From Vibrio sp. J1-1 (lineage in GTDB: Bacteria > Pseudomonadota > Gammaproteobacteria > Enterobacterales > Vibrionaceae): a stretch of 64,000 nucleotides of DNA. Each line of letters begins with the position of its first letter. Position 1 is the first letter of the stretch. The position numbers and the translations under genes were made by a program. Under the pieces are notes generated by a model. It was not told the DNA's origin. It made no database searches and saw only the letters and a list, made by a program, of their open reading frames with translations. The stretch spans positions 1-64,000 of the forward strand of contig NZ_JAKKCM010000006.1 in assembly GCF_021728395.1 (NCBI RefSeq). The letters are read 5' to 3'. Positions 18,647 through 26,886 of the stretch are shown here, piece by piece.

Positions 18647-19778
18647 AAAGGGGCTTGCCACACTAATTGGCCTTGGGGCGATATTCGTAGCTTTGGTTGC
18701 TGTCGATATTCTCAAGCCCCAACCTGTTGTAGGCACGTTGAAACCACAGGTCAAAGATCCAGTGTCCGTGCTGGAATTAATACCGACCACTCATGACTCT
18801 AGCCTTACCTTACTGGCAACAACCTCGGCCCGTTGGCTCATTCAGCTCAAAACATCGAGCAATGCTCAACTTGTCTGGTTGAATCCAGACATTGAACCGG
18901 GCTCATTAGTTACAAAAGGAACTCACTTAGCGAAACTGAATGACAGTGCGCTCAAAGCTAACCTCGCTCAGGCAAAGAGTGGCGTCAAACAGGCAGAGTT
19001 GAACCTGAAACAGGCTCAACATGAACAGACGGTGGCATTGAAAATGTTGCCATCAACAAAAAGTTCACCGTTTGCACGCCGAGAACCCCAGTTATCGTTA
19101 GCAAAAGCGGAACTGAACCAAGCAATACAAGGCTACGCCAGTGCCGAAAAACTATTAGAAGAAGCAGCGATCCTCGCCCCGTTTGATGCCGTGATCATGC
19201 ATCGGCATATCAGCCCCGGCGAATGGCTGGAAGCAGGTCAGGTAGCCTTTGAGTTGGCGGCCAGCGACTCTCTAGATGTCGAACTACCCGTATCTGAACT
19301 TCACTGGCAGAGAGTTCAGTCTGCGTTACACAAGCCAGAGATTAAGGTACTGAACCGAGATGGAAGTGAGTGGCCCGCTCAGGTTCGCTATGTTGCTCCG
19401 CAAGCCGATATAACTACTCGCCAGAGAAAGGTGATACTTTCGGTCGAGCAACCTTATCAGGGATCTAACCCCTTACTACCCAACCAACAAGTCAAAGCGA
19501 TCATTAGCCTTGGAACGCAACCAAACATCGTGGCGTTACCACTAAGTGCAATAACACGCGACGGTTACGTCTGGACGCTTGATGAACAAAACCGGCTTCA
19601 AAAAGAGTGGATTCAGGCGATAGAACAAGCATCTGATCTGGTATATGGCCGATTTGAAAATGAGAGTGCGAAAGTACGCCAAGTCGTGGTTTATCCGCTG
19701 CAATCTTTGTTACCGGGGAAACAGGTAACTCCAAATCCCGCTCCGATGTTAGTAACAAAACAGGAGTCTAACCAATGA
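18636..19778 (+). CDS. RND efflux periplasmic adaptor (HlyD/MFP family)
   Basis: Membrane-fusion protein that links an inner-membrane RND pump to an outer-membrane channel. It has an N-terminal anchor helix (about 6-26, no lipobox Cys), a split lipoyl domain (LNPDIEPGSLVTKGTHLAKLND and AILAPFDAVIMHRHISPGEWLEAGQ), an Ala/Gln/Leu-rich coiled-coil hairpin (about 108-180) and beta-barrel regions to residue 380. GAGGAG precedes the ATG. It overlaps the upstream ABC-like gene by 11 bp and the RND gene by 4 bp (ATGA), so the three are co-translated. Substrate cannot be predicted. No outer-membrane factor gene is nearby, so a TolC-like protein elsewhere is presumably used. Confidence 0.88.
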   Translation: MKFKKGLATLIGLGAIFVALVAVDILKPQPVVGTLKPQVKDPVSVLELIPTTHDSSLTLLATTSARWLIQLKTSSNAQLVWLNPDIEPGSLVTKGTHLAKLNDSALKANLAQAKSGVKQAELNLKQAQHEQTVALKMLPSTKSSPFARREPQLSLAKAELNQAIQGYASAEKLLEEAAILAPFDAVIMHRHISPGEWLEAGQVAFELAASDSLDVELPVSELHWQRVQSALHKPEIKVLNRDGSEWPAQVRYVAPQADITTRQRKVILSVEQPYQGSNPLLPNQQVKAIISLGTQPNIVALPLSAITRDGYVWTLDEQNRLQKEWIQAIEQASDLVYGRFENESAKVRQVVVYPLQSLLPGKQVTPNPAPMLVTKQESNQ

Positions 19779-22700
19779 ACTGGCTAACGAAATGGTTTAT
19801 CCACAATCCGGTGGGAGCGAACCTTTTGATGTTCGCTATCCTTACTAGCGGTGTGATGGCTTTTAGCCCATTACGTGTGGAGTCATTTCCACAAATTGCA
19901 CCATCCTCTGTACTCATCACGGTCGCCTATCCAGGCAGCACAGCAGAACAAATTGATCAAAGTGTAACACAGCGAATAGAGGAAGCCATCAGTGGGATTG
20001 CAGGCATCAAGCAAGTGACCAGTGAGTCCAGAGCGGGCTTGTCAAGCGTCCTGGTCCGTAAAACAAGTAGCGCAGATCTCAACAAACTGCTCGATGATAT
20101 ACGTAATCAGGTAAATGCCATCAACGGCTTTCCCATTTATGCAGAAAAACCGCAAGTCGTGAGAAATGAGTTCACCAACCTGGCGGCTTTTATCGTGATC
20201 TCCGGGCCTCGTAGTGATGAAGAACTCCAACCAATTGCCAGACAGGTTGAACTTGCTCTAAAAAATCACCCTCAGATATCCAAAGTATCCAATTGGGGAA
20301 GCAAAACACCACAATTGATTATCGAACCGGACCCTGCCCAACTCAAGATTTTGGGGTTAAACCTTGAGGATCTAGCTAACACAATGAGTCAAATGTCTCT
20401 GGAATCACGAACCGGTGAACTGTTCAGTGATAAAGGCAGGATGGTGATACGAGGAGATGGCTACGCCGATGATATACAGAAACTTCGTCGTCTGGTGGTT
20501 GTTTCTGGCCCATCAGGAACGATACACCTTGGTGATATTGCTCAACTAAGCCGCGGATATGAACATAGTGGCTCCATCGTGCGTAACAACGGCATTAATG
20601 CGATAGCTCTGCTCGTCAGCACCAGTCAGACCGACAACCTACTTAAAGTCAGCCAGGCCATTAAACAGACCTTATCTGAACAACGCCAAATTCTGCCTTC
20701 AGACATTGCGCTCAATACCATGGCGGACATGGCACCTTACATTGAGGAGCAACTATTCCGATTGGGTGACAATGCGTGGCAAGGGCTGCTTATTGTCATT
20801 GTTTTGTTAGGTATTTTTCTAGAACTCAAACTCGCATTTTGGGTGGCAGTTGGCATTCCCGTTGCTATTGCTGGAACATTGGGCGCCATGCAGTTGACCG
20901 ATTACAGTATTAACGACATTACCCTGTTTGGTTTTATTCTGGTGCTAGGTATTCTGGTTGATGATGCTGTCGTTGTGGGTGAAGCCATTCATGAGCAGCG
21001 AGGCCAACAAAGTAATGGACGTAAAGCAGCGTGGCTGGGCGTCGATTCTGTTTCAGTCGCTACTGTATTTGGTGTGTTAACGACAATTGCGGCGTTTTCG
21101 CCGATGCTTTGGATAAATAACGAGTTAGCAAAAATACTAGCGGGTTTTTCCGCTGTGGTGATATTTGCCTTATTCTTCTCACTGGTTGAGAGCAAATTCA
21201 TTCTGCCATCGCATCTAGCCCACTTGTCTGAAAACAAGCCATCCAAAGGCCCCTTTACCAAAATTCAGTCTATCGCACAGGGCGCACTAAACTGGTTCAA
21301 CCAAAGGGTTTACAAGCCTACTCTGGAAAAAGCGTTGGATTACAAGCTAGCAGCATTACTTGGCTTTGTGGCGACAATTGTCTTCGCTTACGGACTATGG
21401 TCAACCGGCACGATTCGCAGTGCGCTTTTTCCAGACATACCTGGACGCTATATTACCGCAAAAGTGGAGCTTGAAGACGGGGCCCCTATACCTTTGCAAA
21501 AAAAGGCTTTGGTACAACTAGAACACGCTATGGCAAGAGTTCAGGAAACTCTGATGCAAAACTACCCTCTGAGTGAACCACCTGTCGTAAACTTGCTCGC
21601 TTGGTCTGATGGTTACGGACAAATTGAGGTTACGGCAGAGATGACCAGCGAAGCATTGACAATCTTACCCGGGAACTTATTAACTGATCGCTGGCGTACA
21701 AAGACAGGAAAAATTGAGGGAGCTTACTCGGTTCAGTTCAGTGCCGCAGAAGAACTAACTGGTGGAACATTCATCTCAATTGCTTCCAGCGACAGAGAGT
21801 TAGCGAAACGCCTCAGCAGCCAGTTAGCTGTAAAACTAAGAACTCTATCCGGTGTGACAGATGTCTACGACGACGGACAAAATGGTGAACCACAAGTTCG
21901 ATTGGTTCTAAATGGATACGGTCAACAACTGGGGTTAACTCAGGAAAAACTGGCTCGTCTTGCGGCTAATGAATTTGGCGAGCGTGAAATCCATCGCCTA
22001 CTTGAGCAAGGACAGGAAACCAAGGTGCTGTTGCGGTATTCTCACGAAGGACGTAAATCACTCTCTCAGCTAGAACAGACGATAGTACTACTCCCTGATG
22101 ATAAGAGTGTACTACTTAGCGATATAGCAGAATTCAGACACGAGAAGGAACCACAGGTCCTATATCGTCGTAATCGCGAACAGGTGGTAAACCTATACTG
22201 GAAACAGAATCGTGACATTCAAGCACCAGAACAAACCATGGATCAGTTGAGCGAAGAAATTGAAGCTTTACATCATCAATTTCCTGAAGTTCGAATCAAA
22301 GCGGGTGGTGAATTAGAAGAGATTGGCGACGTATCAGACGGATTCCGTTCTGCTATGAAGCTCACGGTTCTGCTTATTTACATTTTGCTCGCGGTTCCGC
22401 TCAAGTCTTATTTACAACCGTTTATCATTATGGCGGTGATTCCATTTGGGTTTGCAGGCGCGATTTTTGGTCATTACCTGATGAATTTACCGATTAGTTT
22501 GCTCTCCATGTTCGGCATGATGGCCATGACAGGTATCGTGATTAATGACTCTCTGGTTCTGATGACCCGTTTTAATGCTGAGTATCGCAGCGGTGTACCG
22601 CTCAAGGAAGCGTTAGTCATCGCGGGAACCAGCAGATTTAGAGCCATTTTCTTGACGACGATAACCACGGTATGTGGTTTGGTGCCACCGTTAATTGAAG

Positions 22701-22879
22701 ACGCCGAGCAAGCACAGTACTTGAAACCAGCCGCAGTATCGCTTGTCTTTGGTGAACTGTTTGCCACAGCGGTGACGCTGATCTTGATCCCGATATTAAT
22801 AGAAATGACGAGTCGTAAGTCATCAAAGTTTATCGAAGTCAGTCTCAGTGCAGAAAGACAAAGAGCTCAGTGTGATTGA
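19775..22879 (+). CDS. RND family efflux permease (HAE-like)
   Basis: Inner-membrane proton-driven exporter, 1034 residues, with the duplicated RND layout: TM1 (13-31), a large periplasmic porter loop, TM2-6 (about 335-475), then a second repeat with TM7 near 535 and TM8-12 from about 860. The TM4 motif GILVDDAVVVGEA carries the paired Asp of the proton relay, so it looks active. The second-repeat motif TGIVINDSLVLMTRFN is also present. The N-terminus NPVGANLLMFAILTSG and porter signature FPQIAPSSVLITVAYPGSTAEQID fit the VmeX/CzcA-like edge of the HAE group. The AraC-type gene starts inside its 3' end. Confidence 0.92.
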   Translation: MNWLTKWFIHNPVGANLLMFAILTSGVMAFSPLRVESFPQIAPSSVLITVAYPGSTAEQIDQSVTQRIEEAISGIAGIKQVTSESRAGLSSVLVRKTSSADLNKLLDDIRNQVNAINGFPIYAEKPQVVRNEFTNLAAFIVISGPRSDEELQPIARQVELALKNHPQISKVSNWGSKTPQLIIEPDPAQLKILGLNLEDLANTMSQMSLESRTGELFSDKGRMVIRGDGYADDIQKLRRLVVVSGPSGTIHLGDIAQLSRGYEHSGSIVRNNGINAIALLVSTSQTDNLLKVSQAIKQTLSEQRQILPSDIALNTMADMAPYIEEQLFRLGDNAWQGLLIVIVLLGIFLELKLAFWVAVGIPVAIAGTLGAMQLTDYSINDITLFGFILVLGILVDDAVVVGEAIHEQRGQQSNGRKAAWLGVDSVSVATVFGVLTTIAAFSPMLWINNELAKILAGFSAVVIFALFFSLVESKFILPSHLAHLSENKPSKGPFTKIQSIAQGALNWFNQRVYKPTLEKALDYKLAALLGFVATIVFAYGLWSTGTIRSALFPDIPGRYITAKVELEDGAPIPLQKKALVQLEHAMARVQETLMQNYPLSEPPVVNLLAWSDGYGQIEVTAEMTSEALTILPGNLLTDRWRTKTGKIEGAYSVQFSAAEELTGGTFISIASSDRELAKRLSSQLAVKLRTLSGVTDVYDDGQNGEPQVRLVLNGYGQQLGLTQEKLARLAANEFGEREIHRLLEQGQETKVLLRYSHEGRKSLSQLEQTIVLLPDDKSVLLSDIAEFRHEKEPQVLYRRNREQVVNLYWKQNRDIQAPEQTMDQLSEEIEALHHQFPEVRIKAGGELEEIGDVSDGFRSAMKLTVLLIYILLAVPLKSYLQPFIIMAVIPFGFAGAIFGHYLMNLPISLLSMFGMMAMTGIVINDSLVLMTRFNAEYRSGVPLKEALVIAGTSRFRAIFLTTITTVCGLVPPLIEDAEQAQYLKPAAVSLVFGELFATAVTLILIPILIEMTSRKSSKFIEVSLSAERQRAQCD

Positions 22880-23834
22880 TATTATTCCACTGACAGACGA
22901 TAGTGATTCTTTCATCCCGGTAAGGTCTGATTCTGTGCAAGAACAAGAGAAACCTACGTTCAAGTTGGTCCCGGAAATTGCTTTGCTAGAACCATTGCCA
23001 GAGCACTGGCGAAAGCGCTTTAGCAATGCACTGCATCTCATGCACGAAGATCTTTCTGTACAAAGGTCATGGGAGAACATCGCCACTGAAAGTGCGATTT
23101 CTCCCTATCATTTTCATCGTCAGTTTACTGAATTGTTTAGCGAAACTCCCGGACAATACCTTATCCGTTTACGTCTTCAGGTAGCGGTTAACTTGCTGCT
23201 AAATGATAAGCCGTGGAGCGTTATGGATATTGCTCAATACTGTGGTTTCTCTTCCTCTCAGGCTTTGGGCAAGGCTCTTAAAAGAGAACTCGGAGTGACA
23301 GCGAAACAGATACGAAAAATGGGATATGAATCCACCCCGAGCGAGACCACAGATTTTATCGCCAAACTTGCTCACCCTGGTTCTCAACATTCTCTCGAAA
23401 CAGCATTAGCAAATGCTATGCCTACTGAAGTAGTTTGGTATCCTCAGAGAGGTATGAAAAAGGTTAATCTGGCAAACCCAGACTGGGACGCAGTCCTTGA
23501 GCACTATGGTAAAAAGTCAATACGCTTGCTTGGCGCGACACCGATCAATCAAATGGATCGAAACTGGGAAGAGATTGAGACCTTTATCGGTGACTGGCAA
23601 GTAGAAGAGGCATTACACGATTTTGTTATCCCCGAAGGCTACTACTTGTGCGCAGACGTTTACCTCGTCTCCGACGTTGCCTACTGTGCTGCTCTTGAAG
23701 CGATGTTTGATATTGCAAAGGAACAGAAACTAGAAATAGATGAGCAGGCATTTCTTCTCGAAATAGTTCGTGATATCGAAATGACACTAACTGGAGGAGC
23801 GACATTTTCGTTTCAAATTCCCATTCACATGTGA
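22848..23834 (+). CDS. Rob-like AraC regulator with C-terminal GyrI-like domain
   Basis: Probable local regulator of the efflux operon. After an acidic N-terminal extension (about 1-55) comes the double helix-turn-helix of AraC type (SWENIATESAISPYHFHRQF and WSVMDIAQYCGFSSSQALGKAL, about residues 65-150). The C-terminal part (about 185-328) resembles the ligand-binding GyrI/SoxS-Rob-type domain, which in BmrR and Rob binds hydrophobic or cationic compounds. The start is a GTG that overlaps the RND gene by 32 bp; another GTG at 22872 is possible. The order pump-then-regulator in one operon suggests positive autoregulation by the exported compound. Confidence 0.82.
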   Translation: MQKDKELSVIDIIPLTDDSDSFIPVRSDSVQEQEKPTFKLVPEIALLEPLPEHWRKRFSNALHLMHEDLSVQRSWENIATESAISPYHFHRQFTELFSETPGQYLIRLRLQVAVNLLLNDKPWSVMDIAQYCGFSSSQALGKALKRELGVTAKQIRKMGYESTPSETTDFIAKLAHPGSQHSLETALANAMPTEVVWYPQRGMKKVNLANPDWDAVLEHYGKKSIRLLGATPINQMDRNWEEIETFIGDWQVEEALHDFVIPEGYYLCADVYLVSDVAYCAALEAMFDIAKEQKLEIDEQAFLLEIVRDIEMTLTGGATFSFQIPIHM

Positions 23835-23975
23835 CTTGAAGAAGCGCTAAATGGCTGATAACAGTAGCCAAGAGAAAATTTCATTTGATACTGAGATTAT
23901 ACCAATCATAAAAAATCCAATATTATGCAACAAAGCCATAGAAAATGATGACCCAATATTATATTTGGATTAACT

Positions 23976-24071
23976 ATGGGTTACGAACGTTTGGTTTCTT
24001 ACGTAACAGGTATGGGCGACGTTCGTGATGTAATCCCATTCCCACGTACTCCTCGCTCAGCGAACTTCTAA
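23976..24071 (+). pseudogene. asnS: duplicated 3' end of asnS (31 codons)
   Basis: Reading from the ATG at 23976 gives [20 protein letters not shown]... and ends in RSANF-stop, the last residues of AsnS. Only two residues differ from the intact gene over the aligned 30 (F to Y, N to D), but 15 of 93 bases differ, mostly silent. An identical 20-bp block is shared (16966-16985 and 23997-24016). The fragment is followed by its own hairpin terminator, as a real asnS end would be. It marks the right edge of the 17.0-24.1 kb block and indicates insertion at, or recombination through, the asnS 3' end with DNA from a related but different Vibrio lineage. Confidence 0.9.
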
Positions 24072-24096
24072 TCACTTTTTAGTGATACAAAATTTA

Positions 24097-24123
24097 AAAA
24101 GACCTCCTAAGTGGAGGTCTTTT
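24097..24123. terminator. terminator after the asnS fragment
   Basis: AAAAGACCTCC (24097-24107), loop TAAGT, GGAGGTCTTTT (24113-24123). Symmetric A and T tracts allow termination from both sides, including the minus-strand gene that ends at 24147. Confidence 0.85.
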
Positions 24124-24146
24124 ATTTTGTCTGGCACTCATACTCG

Positions 24147-24368
24147 TTAAGTATTACTTTCTTCTTGATCGGCTTTCACCGCATATCTCACACCCACAAA
24201 ACACAGGCTAAAGATAACGAACGGAATGACCGCTGCGGTGTATTCAACCCACGCATAGTGTGCAAATGATTTAGCCAAAATAAGGTGTGCAAACACAAGT
24301 AAGAAAGCACTAAATATCGCCACCATGATCAGTGTTACTTCATGTTTTACTAACTGCTTTTTCATCAT
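24147..24368 (-). CDS. small two-helix membrane protein, unknown function
   Basis: About 73 residues with two predicted membrane helices (about 13-32 and 43-61), and basic then acidic tails. AGGAG lies just before a run of start codons (GTG 24371, ATG 24368, ATG 24365), so the exact start is uncertain. It ends at the bidirectional terminator next to the asnS fragment. I do not recognise the family. It lies just outside the inserted block, so it may be native to the asnS-aspC interval. Confidence 0.65.
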   Translation of the reverse strand: MMKKQLVKHEVTLIMVAIFSAFLLVFAHLILAKSFAHYAWVEYTAAVIPFVIFSLCFVGVRYAVKADQEESNT

Positions 24369-24451
24369 CACTCCTAGCTAACAGGTTGTTATCTCGTTGA
24401 TTAAACCACATTCAAAGTAAGATGAACTGATACAGTTATTGTGAAAAACGT

Positions 24452-25852
24452 CTAAACAGTTGTCAGTAACTCGCCTATTTTCTTGATGGCATTTTCTAAT
24501 GCTCCATCGACAGGCATGGAAGTATTAAGCCGCAGGTAGTTTTGAAACTTGCTATCGCTTGAAAACAACTTCCCATATGCCACGGTTATCTGTTGTTGCA
24601 ACAAAGCTTGATAAATCGACTTGCTGTCCGTCCCATTTGGCAACTTAACCCATACAAAGTAGCCACCTTCAGGTACGTTATAAGTCAGGTTTTGGGGCAA
24701 GTAACGTTGTATAAGTTCAATGAACAAGCTTTGGCGCTGTTGCATGATTTTTCGCAGCTTTCTCAAGTGATTGTCGTAGCTGTCATTTTGCAGATAATGG
24801 GCGATACCTTGCTGAATCGGTGCACTCCCAGACAAAGTAGAGATAAGTTGTAGCTTTTGAATCGGTTCGTTAAAGCGATGGCTCACAACCCATCCTAGCC
24901 GGTACCCCGGACAAAGACTCTTAGAGAGTGAGGAGCAGTGAAGCACTCGCCCTTGCGTATCAAAGGTTTTAAGAGAAGCCGGTTTATTCGCCGTGAAATA
25001 CAACTCGGAATAGACATCATCTTCAATTAAGAAGACGTCGTATTGTTCCGCCATCCGGACAATACGTTCCTTTTGTTCATCAGACAGCAATGTGCCAGTC
25101 GGGTTGTGAAAATTCACCATCAGCCAACAAGCGCGAACAGCATGTTTTGCAAATATTGCTTCAAGCTGTTCAAGATCGTGCCCGTTTTGGCTGTCTACCG
25201 GAACCTCGATTGCCTTCAGCCCAAGACGTTCTATCGCTTGAAGCGCGCCATAAAAAGCAGGTGACTCCACGACAACCGTATCTCCGGGCTGAGTAACCGC
25301 TTGCAAGCTCAGATTCAACGCCTCGAGCGCACCTGAGGTGATCACAATATCTTCGTGCGTAGTCGATATGCCTTGCTGTATGTACCGTTGCGCAATCAAT
25401 CGACGTAATGACTCACTCCCCGGAGGCATGTTATCAAGCAAGCTTTTTGGTCCCATTTTACGGCCAGAACTGGCTAGGTTGCGGTTTAACGCTTCGAAAG
25501 GGAATAGTGTGGCGTCGGGAAAAGCAGAACCCAGACGCACAGCATCGGGCAATCCTTGCTGTTTAAGATAATCGTATAACTCATCATTGAAGGTAGATGG
25601 GTAAGTAGGCACGACTTCATTACTTGCCTCAAAACGCTCTAATTCGGCCGTGACATAATAGCCGGATTGAGGTTTAGCGCTTATCCAGCCCTGAGCTTCA
25701 AGTAACTGGTAAGCCTGTAATACCGTCCCCGCACTCAGTGAATGATTACGGCTGGTCACACGCACAGATGGCAGCTTCTCCCCTGCTCTCCAGGTGTTCT
25801 GCTGAATCTGAGTTTTAAACAGCTCAGCTAATTGACGGTATCGATTCATCAT
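24452..25852 (-). CDS. MocR-type regulator (GntR HTH fused to PLP aminotransferase fold)
   Basis: An N-terminal winged helix of GntR type (NRYRQLAELFKTQIQQNTW...LPSVRV...GTVLQAYQLLEAQGWI, about 1-75) is fused to a fold-type I aminotransferase-like domain. The PLP-binding Lys lies in SSLSKSLCPGYRLGW, and NFHNPTGTLL and ESPAFYGAL are further PLP-domain motifs. MocR proteins sense PLP or amino-acid-related effectors (for example PdxR, GabR). The target is unknown; it is divergent from the 85-residue paralog gene at 26022, with about 170 bp between them. ATG 25852 is preceded by GAGAG. A start at 25885 would add eleven residues before the HTH. Confidence 0.88.
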   Translation of the reverse strand: MMNRYRQLAELFKTQIQQNTWRAGEKLPSVRVTSRNHSLSAGTVLQAYQLLEAQGWISAKPQSGYYVTAELERFEASNEVVPTYPSTFNDELYDYLKQQGLPDAVRLGSAFPDATLFPFEALNRNLASSGRKMGPKSLLDNMPPGSESLRRLIAQRYIQQGISTTHEDIVITSGALEALNLSLQAVTQPGDTVVVESPAFYGALQAIERLGLKAIEVPVDSQNGHDLEQLEAIFAKHAVRACWLMVNFHNPTGTLLSDEQKERIVRMAEQYDVFLIEDDVYSELYFTANKPASLKTFDTQGRVLHCSSLSKSLCPGYRLGWVVSHRFNEPIQKLQLISTLSGSAPIQQGIAHYLQNDSYDNHLRKLRKIMQQRQSLFIELIQRYLPQNLTYNVPEGGYFVWVKLPNGTDSKSIYQALLQQQITVAYGKLFSSDSKFQNYLRLNTSMPVDGALENAIKKIGELLTTV

Positions 25853-26021
25853 TCTCTCACTTTGACTTCGGGTGCACCTTAGCATACTTCGCTTCGAAAT
25901 TCTGATAGCTGATTTATCGTTCTTGCAAGGTAATTAATCGATCTTAGTCCGATGAATTGTCGATCCGAAGTGTAGAATTATGTTCCATACTTTCAAAGGA
26001 ATGACGTTTTTGGAGGAAGTT

Positions 26022-26279
26022 ATGAAAGTGTTTACCATGGATGATCTCTCATACCGAGGAGCGCATAAAGGTGTCCATAGCTGGGACCACCCTGGTGCGA
26101 CCAATCCTTATTATTGGCACCCTGACTGGTTACATATTGCTGAAGATGCAATGGGTGTACACAAAATGGCGGATCTTGTTGTACCACCGGGTGAAGAGGC
26201 AACGGAAGAACATGCCAAAGAGGCGATTATAAAACACCTCAACAAGGAAAACTCTGAGGAAGAAAACGCAGACAAATAA
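26022..26279 (+). CDS. small conserved protein, unknown function (paralog 2 of 2)
   Basis: An 85-residue soluble protein of a family I do not recognise. It shares the His/Trp/Tyr-rich core (GVHSWDHPGAT...PYYWHPDWLHIAEDAMG, residues 17-45) with the gene at 17160, then diverges into a longer acidic tail (about 50-85). GGAGG five bases before the ATG at 26022 decides the start; an in-frame ATG at 25980 has no such site. It is divergent from the mocR-like gene. An inverted repeat, GCGACCG / CGGTCGC near 26336-26356, lies downstream without a T-run. Confidence 0.82.
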   Translation: MKVFTMDDLSYRGAHKGVHSWDHPGATNPYYWHPDWLHIAEDAMGVHKMADLVVPPGEEATEEHAKEAIIKHLNKENSEEENADK

Positions 26280-26886
26280 ATACGTTTCAGAGCTCCTATT
26301 CTGTATGTGCGCCTTCATAAACTAGCTAGACCACGGCGACCGAATCCGACGGTCGCTGTAGATTGGCGCATTTTCCGCCAAGTGTCTTCTAATTCACGCT
26401 GTTTGGGGTTATATCAAGTGTTATTGATATCGAAAAAACGGCATCAGCCCTTATTTTCTCTCCAATGTAGTCAAAGATCTAATTCCTTCCAAATCAGCGA
26501 TAAAAGTTACTAGTGAGAAATCCACACCTGAAGTCCTACTTCTGCGATTACTCAGCGCTAGTCCGCTGCTTTAGCTTTGTAACGAATACATCTAGAGTTT
26601 TGCCTAATTTAGCAAGCAGAATCGCGTAACTTCTCAATAACAAATCACTCCCTACAGCCCCTTTCCGTAAACGATTGCGTCAAGTGGGCAAAAGTGTATC
26701 AATTCGCGATAAAGCTCGCTGCTAATTCCCCTTATCAGCACCGTTAGCGTGCCAAAAATCTGGTTTATCTTCGAATTCGATCTCTAATCGAATCTTTTTT
26801 AGGTTTTCTTATCAGAAGGTGTTGTAACAAGTAATGCTGAAAGGTATAAATACGGGCACACCCTTCGATTAACATGGATGAAGATT
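26280..26886 (+). promoter_or_regulatory. 607-base gene-free region before aspC
   Basis: No supported ORF. It contains a GCGACCG/CGGTCGC hairpin just after the small gene, and a terminator-like hairpin at 26775-26800, followed by about 87 bases to the aspC ATG. The latter means either that a transcript ends here (a small RNA or a long 3' tail) or that aspC has an attenuated leader. A weak promoter-like pair (TTGCGT and TATCAA, about 17 bp apart) lies near 26675-26703. Confidence 0.4.
26775..26800 (+). terminator. terminator-like hairpin upstream of aspC
   Basis: ATTCGAT (26775-26781), loop CTCTA, ATCGAAT (26787-26793), then C and six T residues. It is a perfect short stem with a T-run, on the plus strand. 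Confidence 0.65.
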
